In this document: positions 20,236 to 30,115 of the stretch, one piece after another | Numbering within the stretch: the first letter of the stretch is position 1 | Layout: the number at the start of each line of letters is the position of its first letter | From: Xaviernesmea oryzae | Lineage (GTDB): Bacteria; Pseudomonadota; Alphaproteobacteria; Rhizobiales; Rhizobiaceae | Assembly (NCBI RefSeq): GCF_900109605.1 | Contig: NZ_FOAM01000003.1 | Span: forward strand, 1 to 64,000 | Reading direction: 5' to 3' | DNA: 64,000 bases | The notes under the pieces: model-generated | Told to the model about the DNA's origin: nothing | What the model saw: the letters and a program-made list of their open reading frames with translations, nothing else | The model's database searches: none | Made by a program: the position numbers and the translations under genes

Positions 20236-22314
20236 TTATTCCGCCGCGGCCTTGAAATTGTTTCGCGCCAGGGCCGAACATTCGGCCATGACGGCCGACG
20301 CGCGCGCGATCGGGTTCGTCAAATAGAAGTCTTTCACCGGCGACGCAAACGCCGATTTCGCCATCGCACCGGCTTTTTGTGCAAGCGCTTCGATTTCGCC
20401 CGGAGCGCTCGCCGCGATCGCGTCGATGTCGGCGAAATGCGGGTAATCGCCATAGAGCTTGCGACGCAGCTCGGCGAGCGAGTCGAACGGCAGACGCTTG
20501 CCCAGCACGTCAGACAGCGCGCGCAGAATCGCCCAGTCTTCGCGTGCATCGCCCGGCGCAAAGCCTGCCCGGTTGCCCATCTGCACGCGGCCCTCGGTGT
20601 TTACCCAGGTGCCAGACTTTTCGGTATAGGCCGCGCCGGGCAGGATCACATCGGCGACATGCGCGCCGTTGTCGCCATGCGAGCCGATATAAACGGTAAA
20701 GCCGCTCTTGCGCGTCAGATCGACTTCATCCGCGCCGAGCAGGAACAGCACCTGGCTCGACGCGACGATGTCGGCCGCCGTGCGGCCGGCCTCGGCCGGA
20801 ACGAAACCGAGATCGAGCGCCCCAACGCGAGACGCCGCCGTGTGCAGAACGGCAAAGCCGTTCCACTCTGCCGTAACGGCACCGACCGCGGCTGCCAGCT
20901 TTGCGGCCTGGGCGAGAACGGCGGCGCCGCCCTCCCCTGCCAGAGCGCCTTGGCCGATAATCACGAGCGGGCGCTTGGCGTTCTTCAGCACGTCAAGGAA
21001 GCTGCCATTGCCGGCAACCAGATCGGCCAGCGTGTCCGTGCCCGCGCCCAGATAGCTGTAGTCGTAGCGCAGTTCGGTGGCTTCGCCGATCACGCCGATC
21101 GGGAAATTGCCTTGACGGAAGCGCTTGCGCAGGCGCGCATTGAGAACCGACGCCTCGTAGCGCGGATTGGCGCCGATAATCAGCGCCGCGTCGGCCTGCT
21201 CGATCCCCAGGATGGTCGGGTTGAAGAGGTAGCTGGCCCGGCCGAGCGAGGGATCGAGTGCAGCGCCGTCCTGGCGGCAGTCGATATCGGTGCTGCCCAG
21301 TGCGGCCATCAGACGCTTCAGCGCATAAATTTCTTCCACCGATGCCAGATCGCCGGCAATCGCGCCGATGCGCTGAGGTTGCGCGCCGGAGACGGCGGCC
21401 TTGATGGCAGCAAAAGCCTCCGACCAGGTTGCCGGCTGCAGGCGGCCGTCCTTCTTGACGTAGGGGCGGTCCAGACGCTGGGTCTTCAGCCCGTCCCAGA
21501 TAAAGCGGGTCTTGTCGGAGATCCACTCCTCGTTGATCTCTTCATTGACACGCGGCATGATGCGCATCACCTCGCGGCCACGCGTATCGACGCGGATGGC
21601 CGAGCCGAGCGCGTCCATCACGTCGATCGATTCGGTCTTGCCGAGTTCCCAAGGGCGCGCGTGAAAAGCGTAGGGCTTCGATGTCAACGCGCCGACGGGG
21701 CAGAGATCGACCACATTGCCCTGAAGCTCCGAGGTCATTGCCTGTTCGAGATAGGTGGTGATCTCGGCATCCTCGCCGCGGCCGATCAGGCCGAGCTCGG
21801 CAATGCCGGCCACTTCGGTGGTGAAGCGGACGCAGCGTGTGCAGTGAATGCACCGGTTCATCACCGTCTTCACCAGCGGGCCGATATATTTGTCTTCGAC
21901 GGCGCGCTTGTTCTCATTGTATCGCGTGGAATCGACGCCGAAGGCCATGGCCTGGTCCTGCAGGTCGCATTCGCCGCCTTGGTCGCAGATGGGGCAATCC
22001 AGCGGATGATTGATCAGCAGGAATTCCATCACGCCTTCGCGGGCCTTCTTCACCATCGGGGTGGTGGTGAAAACCTCAGGCGCCTCGCCATTCGGGCCGG
22101 GGCGCAGGTCGCGCACGCCCATGGCGCAGGAGGCCGCCGGCTTTGGCGGGCCGCCCTTGACCTCGATCAGACACATACGGCAGTTGCCGGCGACCGACAG
22201 CCGCTCATGGAAACAGAAGCGCGGAACTTCGGCGCCGGCTTCCTCGCACGCCTGCAGCAGCGTGAAGTGATCCGGAACCTCGATTTCTTTTCCGTCGACT
22301 TTCAGCTTGGCCAT
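20236..22314 (-). CDS. nuoG: NADH-quinone oxidoreductase subunit G
   Basis: This 692-residue electron-transfer subunit is the largest of the peripheral arm. In order it has a [2Fe-2S] ferredoxin domain with [16 protein letters not shown], the His-Cys3 cluster region [18 protein letters not shown], a second 4Fe-4S site [10 protein letters not shown] with CPVGALTS, then a molybdopterin-oxidoreductase-like domain without a bound cofactor. ATG 22314 ([16 protein letters not shown]) matches the family start. It is shorter than E. coli NuoG (about 900 residues) and like the mitochondrial 75-kDa form, as expected for alphaproteobacteria. Confidence 0.96.
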   Translation of the reverse strand: MAKLKVDGKEIEVPDHFTLLQACEEAGAEVPRFCFHERLSVAGNCRMCLIEVKGGPPKPAASCAMGVRDLRPGPNGEAPEVFTTTPMVKKAREGVMEFLLINHPLDCPICDQGGECDLQDQAMAFGVDSTRYNENKRAVEDKYIGPLVKTVMNRCIHCTRCVRFTTEVAGIAELGLIGRGEDAEITTYLEQAMTSELQGNVVDLCPVGALTSKPYAFHARPWELGKTESIDVMDALGSAIRVDTRGREVMRIMPRVNEEINEEWISDKTRFIWDGLKTQRLDRPYVKKDGRLQPATWSEAFAAIKAAVSGAQPQRIGAIAGDLASVEEIYALKRLMAALGSTDIDCRQDGAALDPSLGRASYLFNPTILGIEQADAALIIGANPRYEASVLNARLRKRFRQGNFPIGVIGEATELRYDYSYLGAGTDTLADLVAGNGSFLDVLKNAKRPLVIIGQGALAGEGGAAVLAQAAKLAAAVGAVTAEWNGFAVLHTAASRVGALDLGFVPAEAGRTAADIVASSQVLFLLGADEVDLTRKSGFTVYIGSHGDNGAHVADVILPGAAYTEKSGTWVNTEGRVQMGNRAGFAPGDAREDWAILRALSDVLGKRLPFDSLAELRRKLYGDYPHFADIDAIAASAPGEIEALAQKAGAMAKSAFASPVKDFYLTNPIARASAVMAECSALARNNFKAAAE

Positions 22315-22400
22315 TTTCGTATTTGATCCTGTGCTTCGTTCGCCCGCTCGTCCGCCGGCCAACCCACCCTTGCCCGCCTCGTCAAAGGCCCGACAAATCC

Positions 22401-23231
22401 TTAATTCTTTATCAGCGCCCGGGCCTGCTCGACCCAGCGGTCCCGCACGATCCGACCGGATACACCGAGCTGCGCATCGACACGCGTCACATCGTCTTCG
22501 CTCCAGCCGGCAATTTCGGCATAGCGCGTAACGCCCAGGCCATTCAGAACCTGCTCAAGCTTCGGACCGATCCCCGAAATCCGCTTCAGGTCATCGGCTC
22601 CGCCCTTGGCGCCGCGTCGGCGGGCTGGCGAGGTCGTCTTGGCCGGAGCCCCTTTGTCCACAGCGGGACTGTCAGAGGCCGTCTTGGCTGACGCGGCTTT
22701 CGCCGCCGACCCTGCCGAAACAGGCTTTGCCCGGCTAGACTTCGGCACCGCAACGGTCTCTGCCGCGGGCGCAGAAGCCTGCGTCGGCGCGTCCGAAACG
22801 GCCTCCGACGCCGGCACTGCGACAGGCGCGACCGCATCCTCGGCTGCCTGATCCGCTACCACGCCGTCAGCAGCCACCTCTTCGGCAGCTCCAACGGCAT
22901 CAGAAGCGGTCTGCTCGGGCTCGGCGGGGGCCTGTCTCGCACTTGCCGAAGCCGCACGGCGGCTCGGTTCGGTCATGCCCTGGATCGCGCCCATCATCAG
23001 CCCGGCAAGCTGGCTGGTGACGCCGAGACCGACAGCAGTGGCCGCCGCGAAGGCGGCCACGGGATTTTGCATCAGCGGCGACATCTGCAGGCTCGGCATC
23101 TGCTTCAGCCAATCGGCCAAGGCGGAGATATCCTGGTTCACTTGCGCGGCATTCAGCGATTCCTGGCCCGGGGGAAGATCATCGCCCGCCCGACCGGCTT
23201 GCTGTTCCTTGTCCTCACCGGCCTTGGCCAT
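22401..23231 (-). CDS. Low-complexity protein with C-terminal helix-hairpin-helix domain, inside the nuo operon
   Basis: This 276-residue protein lies between nuoF and nuoG. Residues 1-60 are charged then amphipathic; about 61-90 ([21 protein letters not shown]) are hydrophobic and could be membrane-associated. Residues 90-210 are Ala/Pro/Glu-rich and probably disordered. The last 60 residues form a helix-hairpin-helix module ([19 protein letters not shown], then [12 protein letters not shown]). I recall the same module fused to NuoE or to ribosomal protein L21 in other alphaproteobacteria. A GGAG site 8 bases before ATG 23231 and close packing with nuoF (4 bases) indicate co-expression. A complex I assembly or accessory role is inferred; a DNA-binding role is possible. 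Confidence 0.8.
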   Translation of the reverse strand: MAKAGEDKEQQAGRAGDDLPPGQESLNAAQVNQDISALADWLKQMPSLQMSPLMQNPVAAFAAATAVGLGVTSQLAGLMMGAIQGMTEPSRRAASASARQAPAEPEQTASDAVGAAEEVAADGVVADQAAEDAVAPVAVPASEAVSDAPTQASAPAAETVAVPKSSRAKPVSAGSAAKAASAKTASDSPAVDKGAPAKTTSPARRRGAKGGADDLKRISGIGPKLEQVLNGLGVTRYAEIAGWSEDDVTRVDAQLGVSGRIVRDRWVEQARALIKN

Positions 23232-23235
23232 CGCC

Positions 23236-24540
23236 TTACTCCGCTGCCTGCATCACCGCCCCATGAGGGGTCGCGTTCCGGGTGAACTCGTCGATCCGCT
23301 TTTCCATTTCCGGACGGAAATTGCGGATCAGACCCTGGATCGGCCAAGCGGCCGCGTCCCCAAGCGCGCAGATGGTATGACCCTCCACCTGCTTGGTCAC
23401 GTCGAACAGCATGTCGATCTCACGCTTTTGCGCGCGACCCTGAACCATGCGCTCCATCACGCGCATCATCCAGCCCGTGCCTTCGCGACACGGCGTGCAC
23501 TGGCCACAGCTCTCATGCTTGTAGAAAGCCGCCAGCCGCCAGATCGCCTTGATGATATCCGTCGACTTGTCCATGACGATGACGGCGGCCGTGCCGAAGG
23601 ACGACTTGACGTCGCGCATGCCGTCGAAATCCATCGGCGCGTCGATCATGTCGGCGGCCTTGACCACCGGGCAGGACGAGCCACCAGGAATGACTGCAAG
23701 CAGATTGTCCCAACCGCCGCGAATGCCGCCGCAGTGTCGCTCGATAAGTTCGCGGAAGGGAATGCCCATGGCTTCTTCGACCGTGCAGGGACGGTTGACG
23801 TGGCCGGAGACCATGAACAGCTTCGTACCGACATTGTTCGGCCGGCCGATGGCAGAGAACCAGCCGGCGCCACGGCGCAGGATGGTTGGCGCGACGGCGA
23901 TCGACTCGACGTTGTTGACCGTGGTCGGGCAACCATACAGGCCCATATTGGCCGGGAATGGCGGCTTCAGGCGCGGCTGGCCCTTCTTGCCCTCAAGGCT
24001 TTCGAGCAGCGCCGTTTCCTCGCCGCAAATGTAGGCGCCGGCGCCGTGATGGACGAAAATGTCCATGTCCCAGCCGTGCTTGTTGTTCTTGCCCAGCAGG
24101 CCCGCATCGTAGCATTCGTCGATGGCGCGCTGCAGTGCCTCGCGCTCGCGCATATATTCGCCGCGCACATAGATATAGGCGGTGTGCGCGCCCATGGCGA
24201 AGCTCGCGATCAGGCAGCCCTCGATCAGCGTGTGCGGATCGTGGCGCATGATGTCACGGTCCTTGCAGGTGCCAGGCTCCGACTCATCGGCGTTGACGAC
24301 GAGATAATGCGGGCGCCCGTCGCTTTCCTTCGGCATGAAGGACCACTTCAGGCCGGTTGGGAAGCCGGCGCCGCCGCGGCCGCGCAGGCCGGAGGCCTTC
24401 ATCTCGTTGATGATCCAGTCGCGACCCTTTTCGAGGATCTGCTTGGTGCCGTCCCAGTGGCCGCGGCTCATGGCGCCCTTCAGCGACTTGTCGTGAAGGC
24501 CGTAGAGGTTCGTAAAGATGCGATCCTGATCCTGCAGCAT
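23236..24540 (-). CDS. nuoF: NADH-quinone oxidoreductase subunit F (FMN/NADH-binding)
   Basis: This 434-residue subunit oxidises NADH through FMN and carries the N3 [4Fe-4S] cluster. The glycine-rich loop [13 protein letters not shown], the FMN/NADH segment [13 protein letters not shown], and [14 protein letters not shown] with a later cluster Cys are visible. The start is ATG 24540 ([14 protein letters not shown]); the longer frame to 24600 overlaps nuoE. nuoE stops 4 bases upstream. Confidence 0.96.
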   Translation of the reverse strand: MLQDQDRIFTNLYGLHDKSLKGAMSRGHWDGTKQILEKGRDWIINEMKASGLRGRGGAGFPTGLKWSFMPKESDGRPHYLVVNADESEPGTCKDRDIMRHDPHTLIEGCLIASFAMGAHTAYIYVRGEYMREREALQRAIDECYDAGLLGKNNKHGWDMDIFVHHGAGAYICGEETALLESLEGKKGQPRLKPPFPANMGLYGCPTTVNNVESIAVAPTILRRGAGWFSAIGRPNNVGTKLFMVSGHVNRPCTVEEAMGIPFRELIERHCGGIRGGWDNLLAVIPGGSSCPVVKAADMIDAPMDFDGMRDVKSSFGTAAVIVMDKSTDIIKAIWRLAAFYKHESCGQCTPCREGTGWMMRVMERMVQGRAQKREIDMLFDVTKQVEGHTICALGDAAAWPIQGLIRNFRPEMEKRIDEFTRNATPHGAVMQAAE

Positions 24541-24544
24541 GGGC

Positions 24545-25348
24545 TTATTCCTTGGCCTTGTCGGCGTTCTCGCCGGAGACATCAGCGCTTGCCTTGGCAC
24601 CTTGCTTGTCGGTGGCCGGCGTCTTCAGCTTCGGATCGGTCTCCTCCGCATCGGCATTGGCGCGGCCGGCATTGGCCGGCGGCAGGCTGACGCCCGGCTG
24701 GGCGCTGCCCTGGGCGGAAGAGCCGGCGCTGGACGTCGGCGCCTCCGTCAACGTCGTCAGGCCACCCTCGGGCGCAGAATAGATGCGCTCGATCTGCGGA
24801 CCCGGCTTGACCGAAGCACCCTCGCCCGCTTCGAAACGATCGATGATCTCTTCGAGCGCTTCGACGGTCAGATCCTCGTAGGAATCCTTGAAGATCATCA
24901 CCATCGGTGCATTGACGCAGGCGCCCTGACACTCCACCTCTTCCCAAGACAGCGTGCCGGCTGCATTCGGCGTCAAGGGATCATGATGGATGCGATGGCG
25001 GCAGAGATCGATCAGCGCTTCAGACCCGCGCAGCATGCAGGGCGTGGTGCCGCAGACCTGGACATGTGCCCGGGTGCCGATCGGCTTGAGCTGAAACTGC
25101 GTGTAGAAGGTCGCCACTTCGAGGACGCGGATATAGGGCATGCCGAGCATGTCCGCGACATGTTCGATAGCGGCCTTGGTCACCCAGCCGTCCTGTTCCT
25201 GCGCGCGCATCAGAAGTGGAATCACCGCCGATTGCTGGCGTCCTTCGGGATATTTGCGAATCGTGGCTTCGGCCCAGACGGCATTGTCCGCACTGAAGGA
25301 GAAACCCTGCGGCTGGAGGCTTTCCTCGGCTAGTCGACGAACAGACAT
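24545..25348 (-). CDS. nuoE: NADH-quinone oxidoreductase subunit E with long C-terminal extension
   Basis: This 267-residue thioredoxin-like subunit binds the N1a [2Fe-2S] cluster through [12 protein letters not shown] and [11 protein letters not shown]. The conserved domain ends near residue 175. Residues 190-267 are an Ala/Ser/Lys-rich, probably disordered tail absent from the 166-residue E. coli protein. Similar tails are known in alphaproteobacterial NuoE, in some of which the tail ends in a helix-hairpin-helix module. Here that module is instead on the separate protein at 22401-23231. Confidence 0.95.
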   Translation of the reverse strand: MSVRRLAEESLQPQGFSFSADNAVWAEATIRKYPEGRQQSAVIPLLMRAQEQDGWVTKAAIEHVADMLGMPYIRVLEVATFYTQFQLKPIGTRAHVQVCGTTPCMLRGSEALIDLCRHRIHHDPLTPNAAGTLSWEEVECQGACVNAPMVMIFKDSYEDLTVEALEEIIDRFEAGEGASVKPGPQIERIYSAPEGGLTTLTEAPTSSAGSSAQGSAQPGVSLPPANAGRANADAEETDPKLKTPATDKQGAKASADVSGENADKAKE

Positions 25349-25364
25349 TCTTCCCGCACCTTCA

Positions 25365-25535
25365 TCAGTTTCTCGATCCGGCCGTCGCAGCGCTCACGAG
25401 AGCGAAGGGGCCGGCGGCGTTGCTGGCGCGGCTGGCTGCCGCGTCGGAATTCTGGCTGCTGTCAGCAGCTTCGGCCAAGAGCCGATCGAGCGCCTGCAGG
25501 ACGAAGCGGCGCGCGGCAACGGAACGAGGGCGCAT
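25365..25535 (-). CDS. Small protein encoded between nuoD and nuoE
   Basis: This 56-codon frame has an ATG that overlaps the nuoD stop (TGATG) and ends 16 bases before nuoE, so it fills the gap between the two subunits exactly. The product starts [20 protein letters not shown], basic then helical, and continues with an Ala/Ser-rich tail. No family is recognised. The coupling signal and the absence of spare DNA argue for real translation. Alternatively, it may only keep ribosomes moving between nuoD and nuoE. Confidence 0.5.
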   Translation of the reverse strand: MRPRSVAARRFVLQALDRLLAEAADSSQNSDAAASRASNAAGPFALVSAATAGSRN

Positions 25536-26725
25536 CAGCGGTCGACCTCGCCGAAGACGATATCGAGCGAGCCGAGAATGGCCGAAACGTCGGCCAGCTG
25601 GTGCCCCCGACAGATGTAATCCATCGCCTGGAGATGCGCGTAGCCTGGCGCGCGGATCTTGCAGCGGTAAGGCTTGTTGGTGCCGTCGGAGACGAGATAG
25701 ACGCCGAATTCGCCCTTGGGCGCTTCCACAGCGGCATACACATCGCCCTCGGGCACATGGTAGCCCTCGGTATAGAGCTTGAAGTGGTGGATCAACGCTT
25801 CCATCGAGCGCTTCATCTCGCCACGCTTCGGCGGAACCATCTTGCCGTCGAGCGAGGAGACCGGTCCGGTCTTGGCATCGCCCAGCAGGCGGTTGACGCA
25901 TTGGCGCATGATCTTCACCGATTCGCGCATCTCGATCATGCGGATCAGGTAGCGGTCGTAGCAGTCGCCGTTCTTGCCGATCGGAATGTCGAAATCGAGA
26001 TCGGCGTAGCATTCATAAGGCTGCGATTTGCGCAGATCCCATGCCGCGCCGGAGCCACGCACCATAACGCCCGAGAACCCCCAGGCCCATGCGTCATCCA
26101 GAGACACCACGCCGATATCGACGTTGCGCTGCTTGAAGATGCGGTTGCCTGTCAGGAGCGTATCGATGTCGTCGAGCGTCTTGAGGAACGGGTCGAGCCA
26201 CTTGCCGATATCCTCGACGAGCTGGTGCGGCAGGTCCTGATGGACGCCGCCGGGGCGGAAATAGGCGGCATGCATGCGCGCGCCGGAGGCCCGCTCATAG
26301 AACACCATCAGCTTTTCGCGCTCTTCGAAGCCCCAGAGCGGCGGCGTCAGCGCGCCCACGTCCATGGCCTGCGTGGTGACGTTGAGCAGATGCGACAGGA
26401 TGCGGCTGATTTCGGAATAGAGAACGCGGATCAGCTGCCCGCGGATCGGAACTTCGGTTCCCGTCAACCGTTCGACGGCGAGCGCGAAGGCGTGCTCCTG
26501 ATTCATCGGCGCGACATAGTCGAGCCGGTCGAAATAGGGCACGGCCTGCAGATAGGTCTTGGCCTCGATCAGCTTCTCGGTGCCGCGGTGAAGCAGGCCG
26601 ATATGGGGATCGACGCGCTCGACGATTTCACCGTCCAGCTCCAGCACCAGGCGCAGAACGCCGTGGGCGGCCGGATGCTGCGGGCCGAAGTTGATGTTGA
26701 AATTGCGGATATTATGTTCGTTCAT
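25535..26725 (-). CDS. nuoD: NADH-quinone oxidoreductase subunit D
   Basis: This 396-residue, 49-kDa-type subunit forms the quinone site with NuoB. The N-terminal [21 protein letters not shown] carries the conserved quinone-pocket His, and [14 protein letters not shown] and the C-terminal [14 protein letters not shown] end are typical. NuoC and NuoD are separate genes here, unlike the fused form of E. coli. Its ATG overlaps the stop of the GFA gene by four bases (ATGA). Confidence 0.96.
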   Translation of the reverse strand: MNEHNIRNFNINFGPQHPAAHGVLRLVLELDGEIVERVDPHIGLLHRGTEKLIEAKTYLQAVPYFDRLDYVAPMNQEHAFALAVERLTGTEVPIRGQLIRVLYSEISRILSHLLNVTTQAMDVGALTPPLWGFEEREKLMVFYERASGARMHAAYFRPGGVHQDLPHQLVEDIGKWLDPFLKTLDDIDTLLTGNRIFKQRNVDIGVVSLDDAWAWGFSGVMVRGSGAAWDLRKSQPYECYADLDFDIPIGKNGDCYDRYLIRMIEMRESVKIMRQCVNRLLGDAKTGPVSSLDGKMVPPKRGEMKRSMEALIHHFKLYTEGYHVPEGDVYAAVEAPKGEFGVYLVSDGTNKPYRCKIRAPGYAHLQAMDYICRGHQLADVSAILGSLDIVFGEVDR

Positions 26726-27177
26726 CTTGAACCGTCCCGGTGTTCGGGCTGCTGATCGCCGGAAAATGCCGCGACCACTTCGGCCCCGGTCATCATCGTC
26801 GTCGTGTTGGCGAAGGCGTAGAAGTCAGGCTTTTCGTCTATGAAGACCTGCGCCTTGAAGCGCACATCCGTTTGATCGTCGAGCGCATGGGCAGACACCG
26901 TCCAGTGGCGTCCATCGCGCATGCGCCAGAACAGGCTCGACCCGCATTCGCCGCAGAACAGGCGCTCGGCCCAGTCCGACGAGGTATAGGCCTTGAGCGC
27001 TGCCTGATCAGCAAAGACCGGCGCCTCGCATGGCAGAACCATGAAGGCACCGCCGGTCCACCGCCGACAGGTGGCACAGTGGCAGGCATGCAGACCTGTA
27101 TCGGCACGAAGCGTGAACCGCACCGCACCGCACAGACATTTGCCGGACCGCTCCGCCCTGTCGCGCGCCTCGCTCAT
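26722..27177 (-). CDS. GFA-family (glutathione-dependent formaldehyde-activating-like) zinc protein
   Basis: This 151-residue protein has the GFA/CENP-V fold pattern: CLCG (14-17), CHCATC (32-37), Cys50 and CGEC (75-78), which bind zinc, in the order typical of the family. The best-known member was linked to S-hydroxymethylglutathione formation, but most members have no proven substrate. It is inserted between nuoC and nuoD, its ATG overlapping the nuoC stop (TGATG) and its stop overlapping nuoD (ATGA). It must therefore be expressed with complex I. Whether it helps complex I or simply rides in the operon cannot be told from sequence. Confidence 0.9.
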   Translation of the reverse strand: MSEARDRAERSGKCLCGAVRFTLRADTGLHACHCATCRRWTGGAFMVLPCEAPVFADQAALKAYTSSDWAERLFCGECGSSLFWRMRDGRHWTVSAHALDDQTDVRFKAQVFIDEKPDFYAFANTTTMMTGAEVVAAFSGDQQPEHRDGSR

Positions 27178-27782
27178 CAGTTGGCTTTGGCCTTTTCATC
27201 ACCGGGAAGAACGTAATCCGTTCCTTCCCAGGGCGAGAGGAAATCGAAATTGCGGAACTCCTGACGCAGCGCCACAGGCTCGTAAACGACGCGCTTGGCT
27301 TCGTCATCATAGCGCACTTCGACATAGCCCGTCATCGGGAAGTCCTTGCGCAGCGGATAGCCTTCGAAGCCATAGTCCGTCAGGATGCGGCGCAGGTCCG
27401 GATGGCCGGTGAAGAGAATGCCGTAGAGGTCATAGGCCTCGCGCTCGAACCAGTCGGCACCGGGATAGACTGCGGTTGCCGACGGCACCGGCTCGTCCTC
27501 ACCGGTCGAGACCTTGACGCGCACGCGCAGGTTTCTGGTCGGCGACAGCAGGTGATACACGACGTCGAAGCGCTCTGCGCGCTGCGGCCAGTCGACGCCG
27601 CAGATATCGACGAAGTTTACGAACCGACAGCGCGGATCGTCGCGCAGGAAGGTCAGCACCGGGATGATCGCGTCACGCGTGGTCACCACAGTCAAATCGC
27701 CAAAGGCGATATTGGCCGAAAGCACCCGCTCGCCCAGCGCCTCGCGGATCGTGCCGGCCAGATCGTTCAAAGCTTCGATCAT
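27177..27782 (-). CDS. nuoC: NADH-quinone oxidoreductase subunit C
   Basis: This 201-residue, 30-kDa-type subunit of the peripheral arm shows the family signature [29 protein letters not shown], with [17 protein letters not shown] after it. It is encoded separately from nuoD. It lies 11 bases after nuoB and overlaps the following GFA gene by one base. Confidence 0.95.
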   Translation of the reverse strand: MIEALNDLAGTIREALGERVLSANIAFGDLTVVTTRDAIIPVLTFLRDDPRCRFVNFVDICGVDWPQRAERFDVVYHLLSPTRNLRVRVKVSTGEDEPVPSATAVYPGADWFEREAYDLYGILFTGHPDLRRILTDYGFEGYPLRKDFPMTGYVEVRYDDEAKRVVYEPVALRQEFRNFDFLSPWEGTDYVLPGDEKAKAN

Positions 27783-27793
27783 TGTTCCAGCCC

Positions 27794-28372
27794 CTAGCGC
27801 TCGATCGTGCCCGTGCGGCGGATCTTCTTCTGCAGCAGAAGCACGCCGTAAAGCAGCGCTTCTGCCGTGGGAGGACAGCCCGGCACGTAGATATCCACCG
27901 GAACGACGCGATCGCAGCCGCGCACCACCGAGTAGGAATAGTGATAATAGCCGCCGCCATTGGCGCAGGAGCCCATGGAGATGACGTAGCGGGGCTCCGG
28001 CATCTGGTCATAGACCTTGCGCAGAGCAGGCGCCATCTTGTTGGTCAGCGTGCCGGCGACGATCATGACGTCGGACTGGCGCGGGCTGGCGCGCGGCGCG
28101 AAACCGAAGCGCTCGACATCGTAACGCGGCATGGATAGCTGCATCATCTCGACGGCGCAGCAGGCCAGACCGAAGGTCATCCACATCAGCGAGCCCGTGC
28201 GGGCCCAGTTGATCAGTTCGTCGGTCGAGGTGACCAGAAAACCCTTGTCGGCGAGTTCGTTGTTAATCTCGCCGAAGAATGCGTCGTCGCTGCCGACAGG
28301 CTTGCCGGTATTGGGATCGATAATCCCCTTCGGCTGCTGTGCGACGAGCGTGTTGCCGGTTGCTACTCCCAT
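27794..28372 (-). CDS. nuoB: NADH-quinone oxidoreductase subunit B
   Basis: This 192-residue subunit holds cluster N2, the final donor to quinone. Adjacent cysteines in GLACCAVEM, then GSCANGGG and YVPGCPPT, are the cluster ligands. ATG 28372 has a GGGAG site 8 bases upstream and overlaps the end of nuoA by ten bases; an in-frame ATG at 28393 is less likely. All catalytic residues are intact. Confidence 0.96.
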   Translation of the reverse strand: MGVATGNTLVAQQPKGIIDPNTGKPVGSDDAFFGEINNELADKGFLVTSTDELINWARTGSLMWMTFGLACCAVEMMQLSMPRYDVERFGFAPRASPRQSDVMIVAGTLTNKMAPALRKVYDQMPEPRYVISMGSCANGGGYYHYSYSVVRGCDRVVPVDIYVPGCPPTAEALLYGVLLLQKKIRRTGTIER

Positions 28373-28728
28373 TCGAGCGCTCCCTTCTTCCATTCATAGA
28401 TGAAGCCGACGGTGAGGACACCGAGGAACACCATCATCGACCAGAAGCCAAACCAGCCCATGCCCTTGAAGGCCACAGCCCAGGGAAAGAGGAAGGCAAC
28501 TTCCAGATCGAAAATGATGAACAGGATGGACACCAGATAGAAGCGAATGTCGAACTTCATGCGCGCATCGTCGAACGCGTTGAAGCCGCATTCATAAGCG
28601 GAAAGCTTCTCCGAGTCGGGCGCCTTGAAGGCCACGGCGAAAGGCGCGACGAGAAGCGCAAGACCGATCACCAGCGATATGCCAATGAAGATGGCAATCG
28701 GGATATAGGAACCAAGAAGGTCTGTCAT
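28363..28728 (-). CDS. nuoA: NADH-quinone oxidoreductase subunit A
   Basis: This 121-residue, three-helix membrane subunit (ND3 homologue) is the first gene of the operon. The conserved loop [16 protein letters not shown], with the Cys that reports the active/deactive state in mitochondria, and [24 protein letters not shown] are visible. ATG 28728 is the family start. The operon promoter should lie in the next 390 bases upstream. Confidence 0.96.
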   Translation of the reverse strand: MTDLLGSYIPIAIFIGISLVIGLALLVAPFAVAFKAPDSEKLSAYECGFNAFDDARMKFDIRFYLVSILFIIFDLEVAFLFPWAVAFKGMGWFGFWSMMVFLGVLTVGFIYEWKKGALEWE

Positions 28729-29120
28729 TGTCTGTGTGTCCCTGCCCGCGGGGAAAACGCCAGATGGCGCCAAATCCTCAAGGAGACCGCAAGGCCGAAA
28801 GATGATGTTGCAACGCCCCGTCGTTACCGCAGCCGCTGCCCCCGCGCAAGTCTCGCGTCGGGTTTTAACGCCGCATCTGAACGGTGGATCGACCCAGCTG
28901 GGCCGATGTGCACCAGCCACATCATAGAGGGGAAGTTTATGCTTACGCATGTCATGGCTGGAGGGGTGAAGTTCAAGGGCCGGCAATCGGGCCGTACGTC
29001 AGCAGACATTGCCATCAGAGCCCGCCCATGAAGAGCCTCGTAGGCCCGCACATTCAATCTGAGGATGCGACATCAGGTCGCAGCATCCTGCGCGGATAGA
29101 CTTGGCGAAGATGGATGACA
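28729..29120. other. Upstream region of the nuo operon
   Basis: These 390 bases separate nuoA from the tRNA-Asp pair. They must carry the nuo promoter, but no convincing -35/-10 pair stood out. A TATGAT on the minus strand near 28921 lacks a matching -35. A short inverted repeat CCAGCCA / TGGCTGG frames 28912-28960. Open frames here look like chance. Confidence 0.4.
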
Positions 29121-29197
29121 TGGCGCGAGTGACGGGGCTCGAACCCGCGACCTCCGGCGTGACAGGCCGGCACTCTAACCGACTGAGCTACACCCGC
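29121..29197 (-). tRNA. tRNA-Asp (GTC), copy 1
   Basis: The minus strand folds as a cloverleaf: GCGGGTG acceptor, D-arm AGCTCAGTCGGTTAGAG, anticodon loop CTGTCAC with GTC, and T-arm GGGTTCGAGCCC, with CCA encoded at 29121-29123. It is identical to the copy 60 bases upstream and probably co-transcribed with it. Confidence 0.97.
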
Positions 29198-29256
29198 GTA
29201 TTGTCGTCATGGCCATGAGGACCACACAAGATCCAGAGACTGGATCCGAAAAGAAA

Positions 29257-29333
29257 TGGCGCGAGTGACGGGGCTCGAACCCGCGACCTCCGGCGTGACA
29301 GGCCGGCACTCTAACCGACTGAGCTACACCCGC
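29257..29333 (-). tRNA. tRNA-Asp (GTC), copy 2
   Basis: This is the same 77-nt sequence as the copy at 29121-29197, with encoded CCA at 29257-29259. It is the promoter-proximal copy, preceded by a good minus-strand promoter at 29408-29436. Confidence 0.97.
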
Positions 29334-29407
29334 GCATTGAGCAAGAAAAACAGAGATTTAGCTCAGCCCTTCCTGACCGGTGCAGCACCGCTGTCCCGAT
29401 GAGCGGC

Positions 29408-29436
29408 TGTCTAAGGCGTTCCCCTGACGGTGTCAA
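29408..29436 (-). promoter_or_regulatory. Promoter of the tRNA-Asp pair
   Basis: On the minus strand TTGACA (29431-29436) and TAGACA (29408-29413) are spaced by 17 bases. The first tRNA begins about 75 bases downstream. Confidence 0.7.
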
Positions 29437-29746
29437 GCGACTTTGAAGACAAAATCGTGACGGGCGACGTCGACAGATCTTCACGCCGGGCTTCCGGTCG
29501 ATCCCGCCTCGTATCGCGGATGGCGATGTACCGGCAGCTGTGGCTTCGATCGGTGCCGCCCCACCGTAAACCTTGTCTACTGCGACGGCGATGTCAGGAG
29601 CACGTCCATAAGACGGAGCCTCGATTGGCGCGTTGTGGAGGCAGCCGCATCCCGGCGCGACTCCAGTTGGAGCCCATCAACCGTTCCATTTGTCCACAGG
29701 CAGTGAGGGCCACGTCAAAAAAATGATAAAAAGCAGCGAACCCCTC

Positions 29747-29775
29747 TTGCGGTTTTTTCTGCCGTCGAATAGATC
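29747..29775 (+). promoter_or_regulatory. Promoter of tRNA-Val
   Basis: TTGCGG (29747-29752) and TAGATC (29770-29775) are separated by 17 bases. The mature tRNA begins 18 bases after the -10. Confidence 0.55.
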
Positions 29776-29792
29776 ACAGCCACCAACGCGGC

Positions 29793-29868
29793 GGGCGATT
29801 AGCTCAGTTGGTAGAGCGCCTCGTTTACACCGAGGATGTCGGGAGTTCGAGTCTCTCATCGCCCACCA
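29793..29868 (+). tRNA. tRNA-Val (TAC)
   Basis: A 76-nt cloverleaf with acceptor GGGCGAT/ATCGCCC, D-arm AGCTCAGTTGGTAGAGC, anticodon stem CCTCG with loop TTTACAC (TAC) and CCA encoded at 29866-29868. Confidence 0.97.
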
Positions 29869-29892
29869 GATCTTCCTAGTGTATGATGCTTC

Positions 29893-29921
29893 AAGGCCCT
29901 GTTATGACAGGGCTTTATGCA
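29893..29921 (+). terminator. Terminator after tRNA-Val
   Basis: AAGGCCCTGT and ACAGGGCTTT form a stem with a short loop 24 bases after the tRNA, followed by an AT-rich tail ending in TTTTT. Confidence 0.7.
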
Positions 29922-30115
29922 TTTTTGGGATTAGCGAAAATCCCTCACCTTTCCCGAGTAAGGCCGATTGTTTCCTTGAGCAAGTTGCTGCTTAGCACTG
30001 ACCGTGTCTGCCTTGCGGCACGACAGAGGGACCTGTTCGGCTGGCGCAATATACCTCTGTCGCGTACAATTTCCCTGTCGCGTATACGGCCGATGAGTTT
30101 CTCGCCCTTGAAAGT

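Larger units (their letters stand above)
29334..29792. other. Gap between tRNA-Asp and tRNA-Val genes
   Basis: These 460 bases hold the two divergent tRNA promoters (29408-29436 minus, 29747-29775 plus). The middle, about 29440-29740, shows no gene that I can support. Confidence 0.5.

Noticed and set aside
20377-22326. Plus-strand open frame of about 650 codons opposite nuoG
   Set aside because: Same reasoning: it mirrors nuoG exactly and has shadow-type composition.
29121-29333. tRNA-Asp duplication as an integration site of a genomic island
   Set aside because: Both copies are full-length tRNAs with encoded CCA. No integrase gene or partial tRNA repeat was found nearby.
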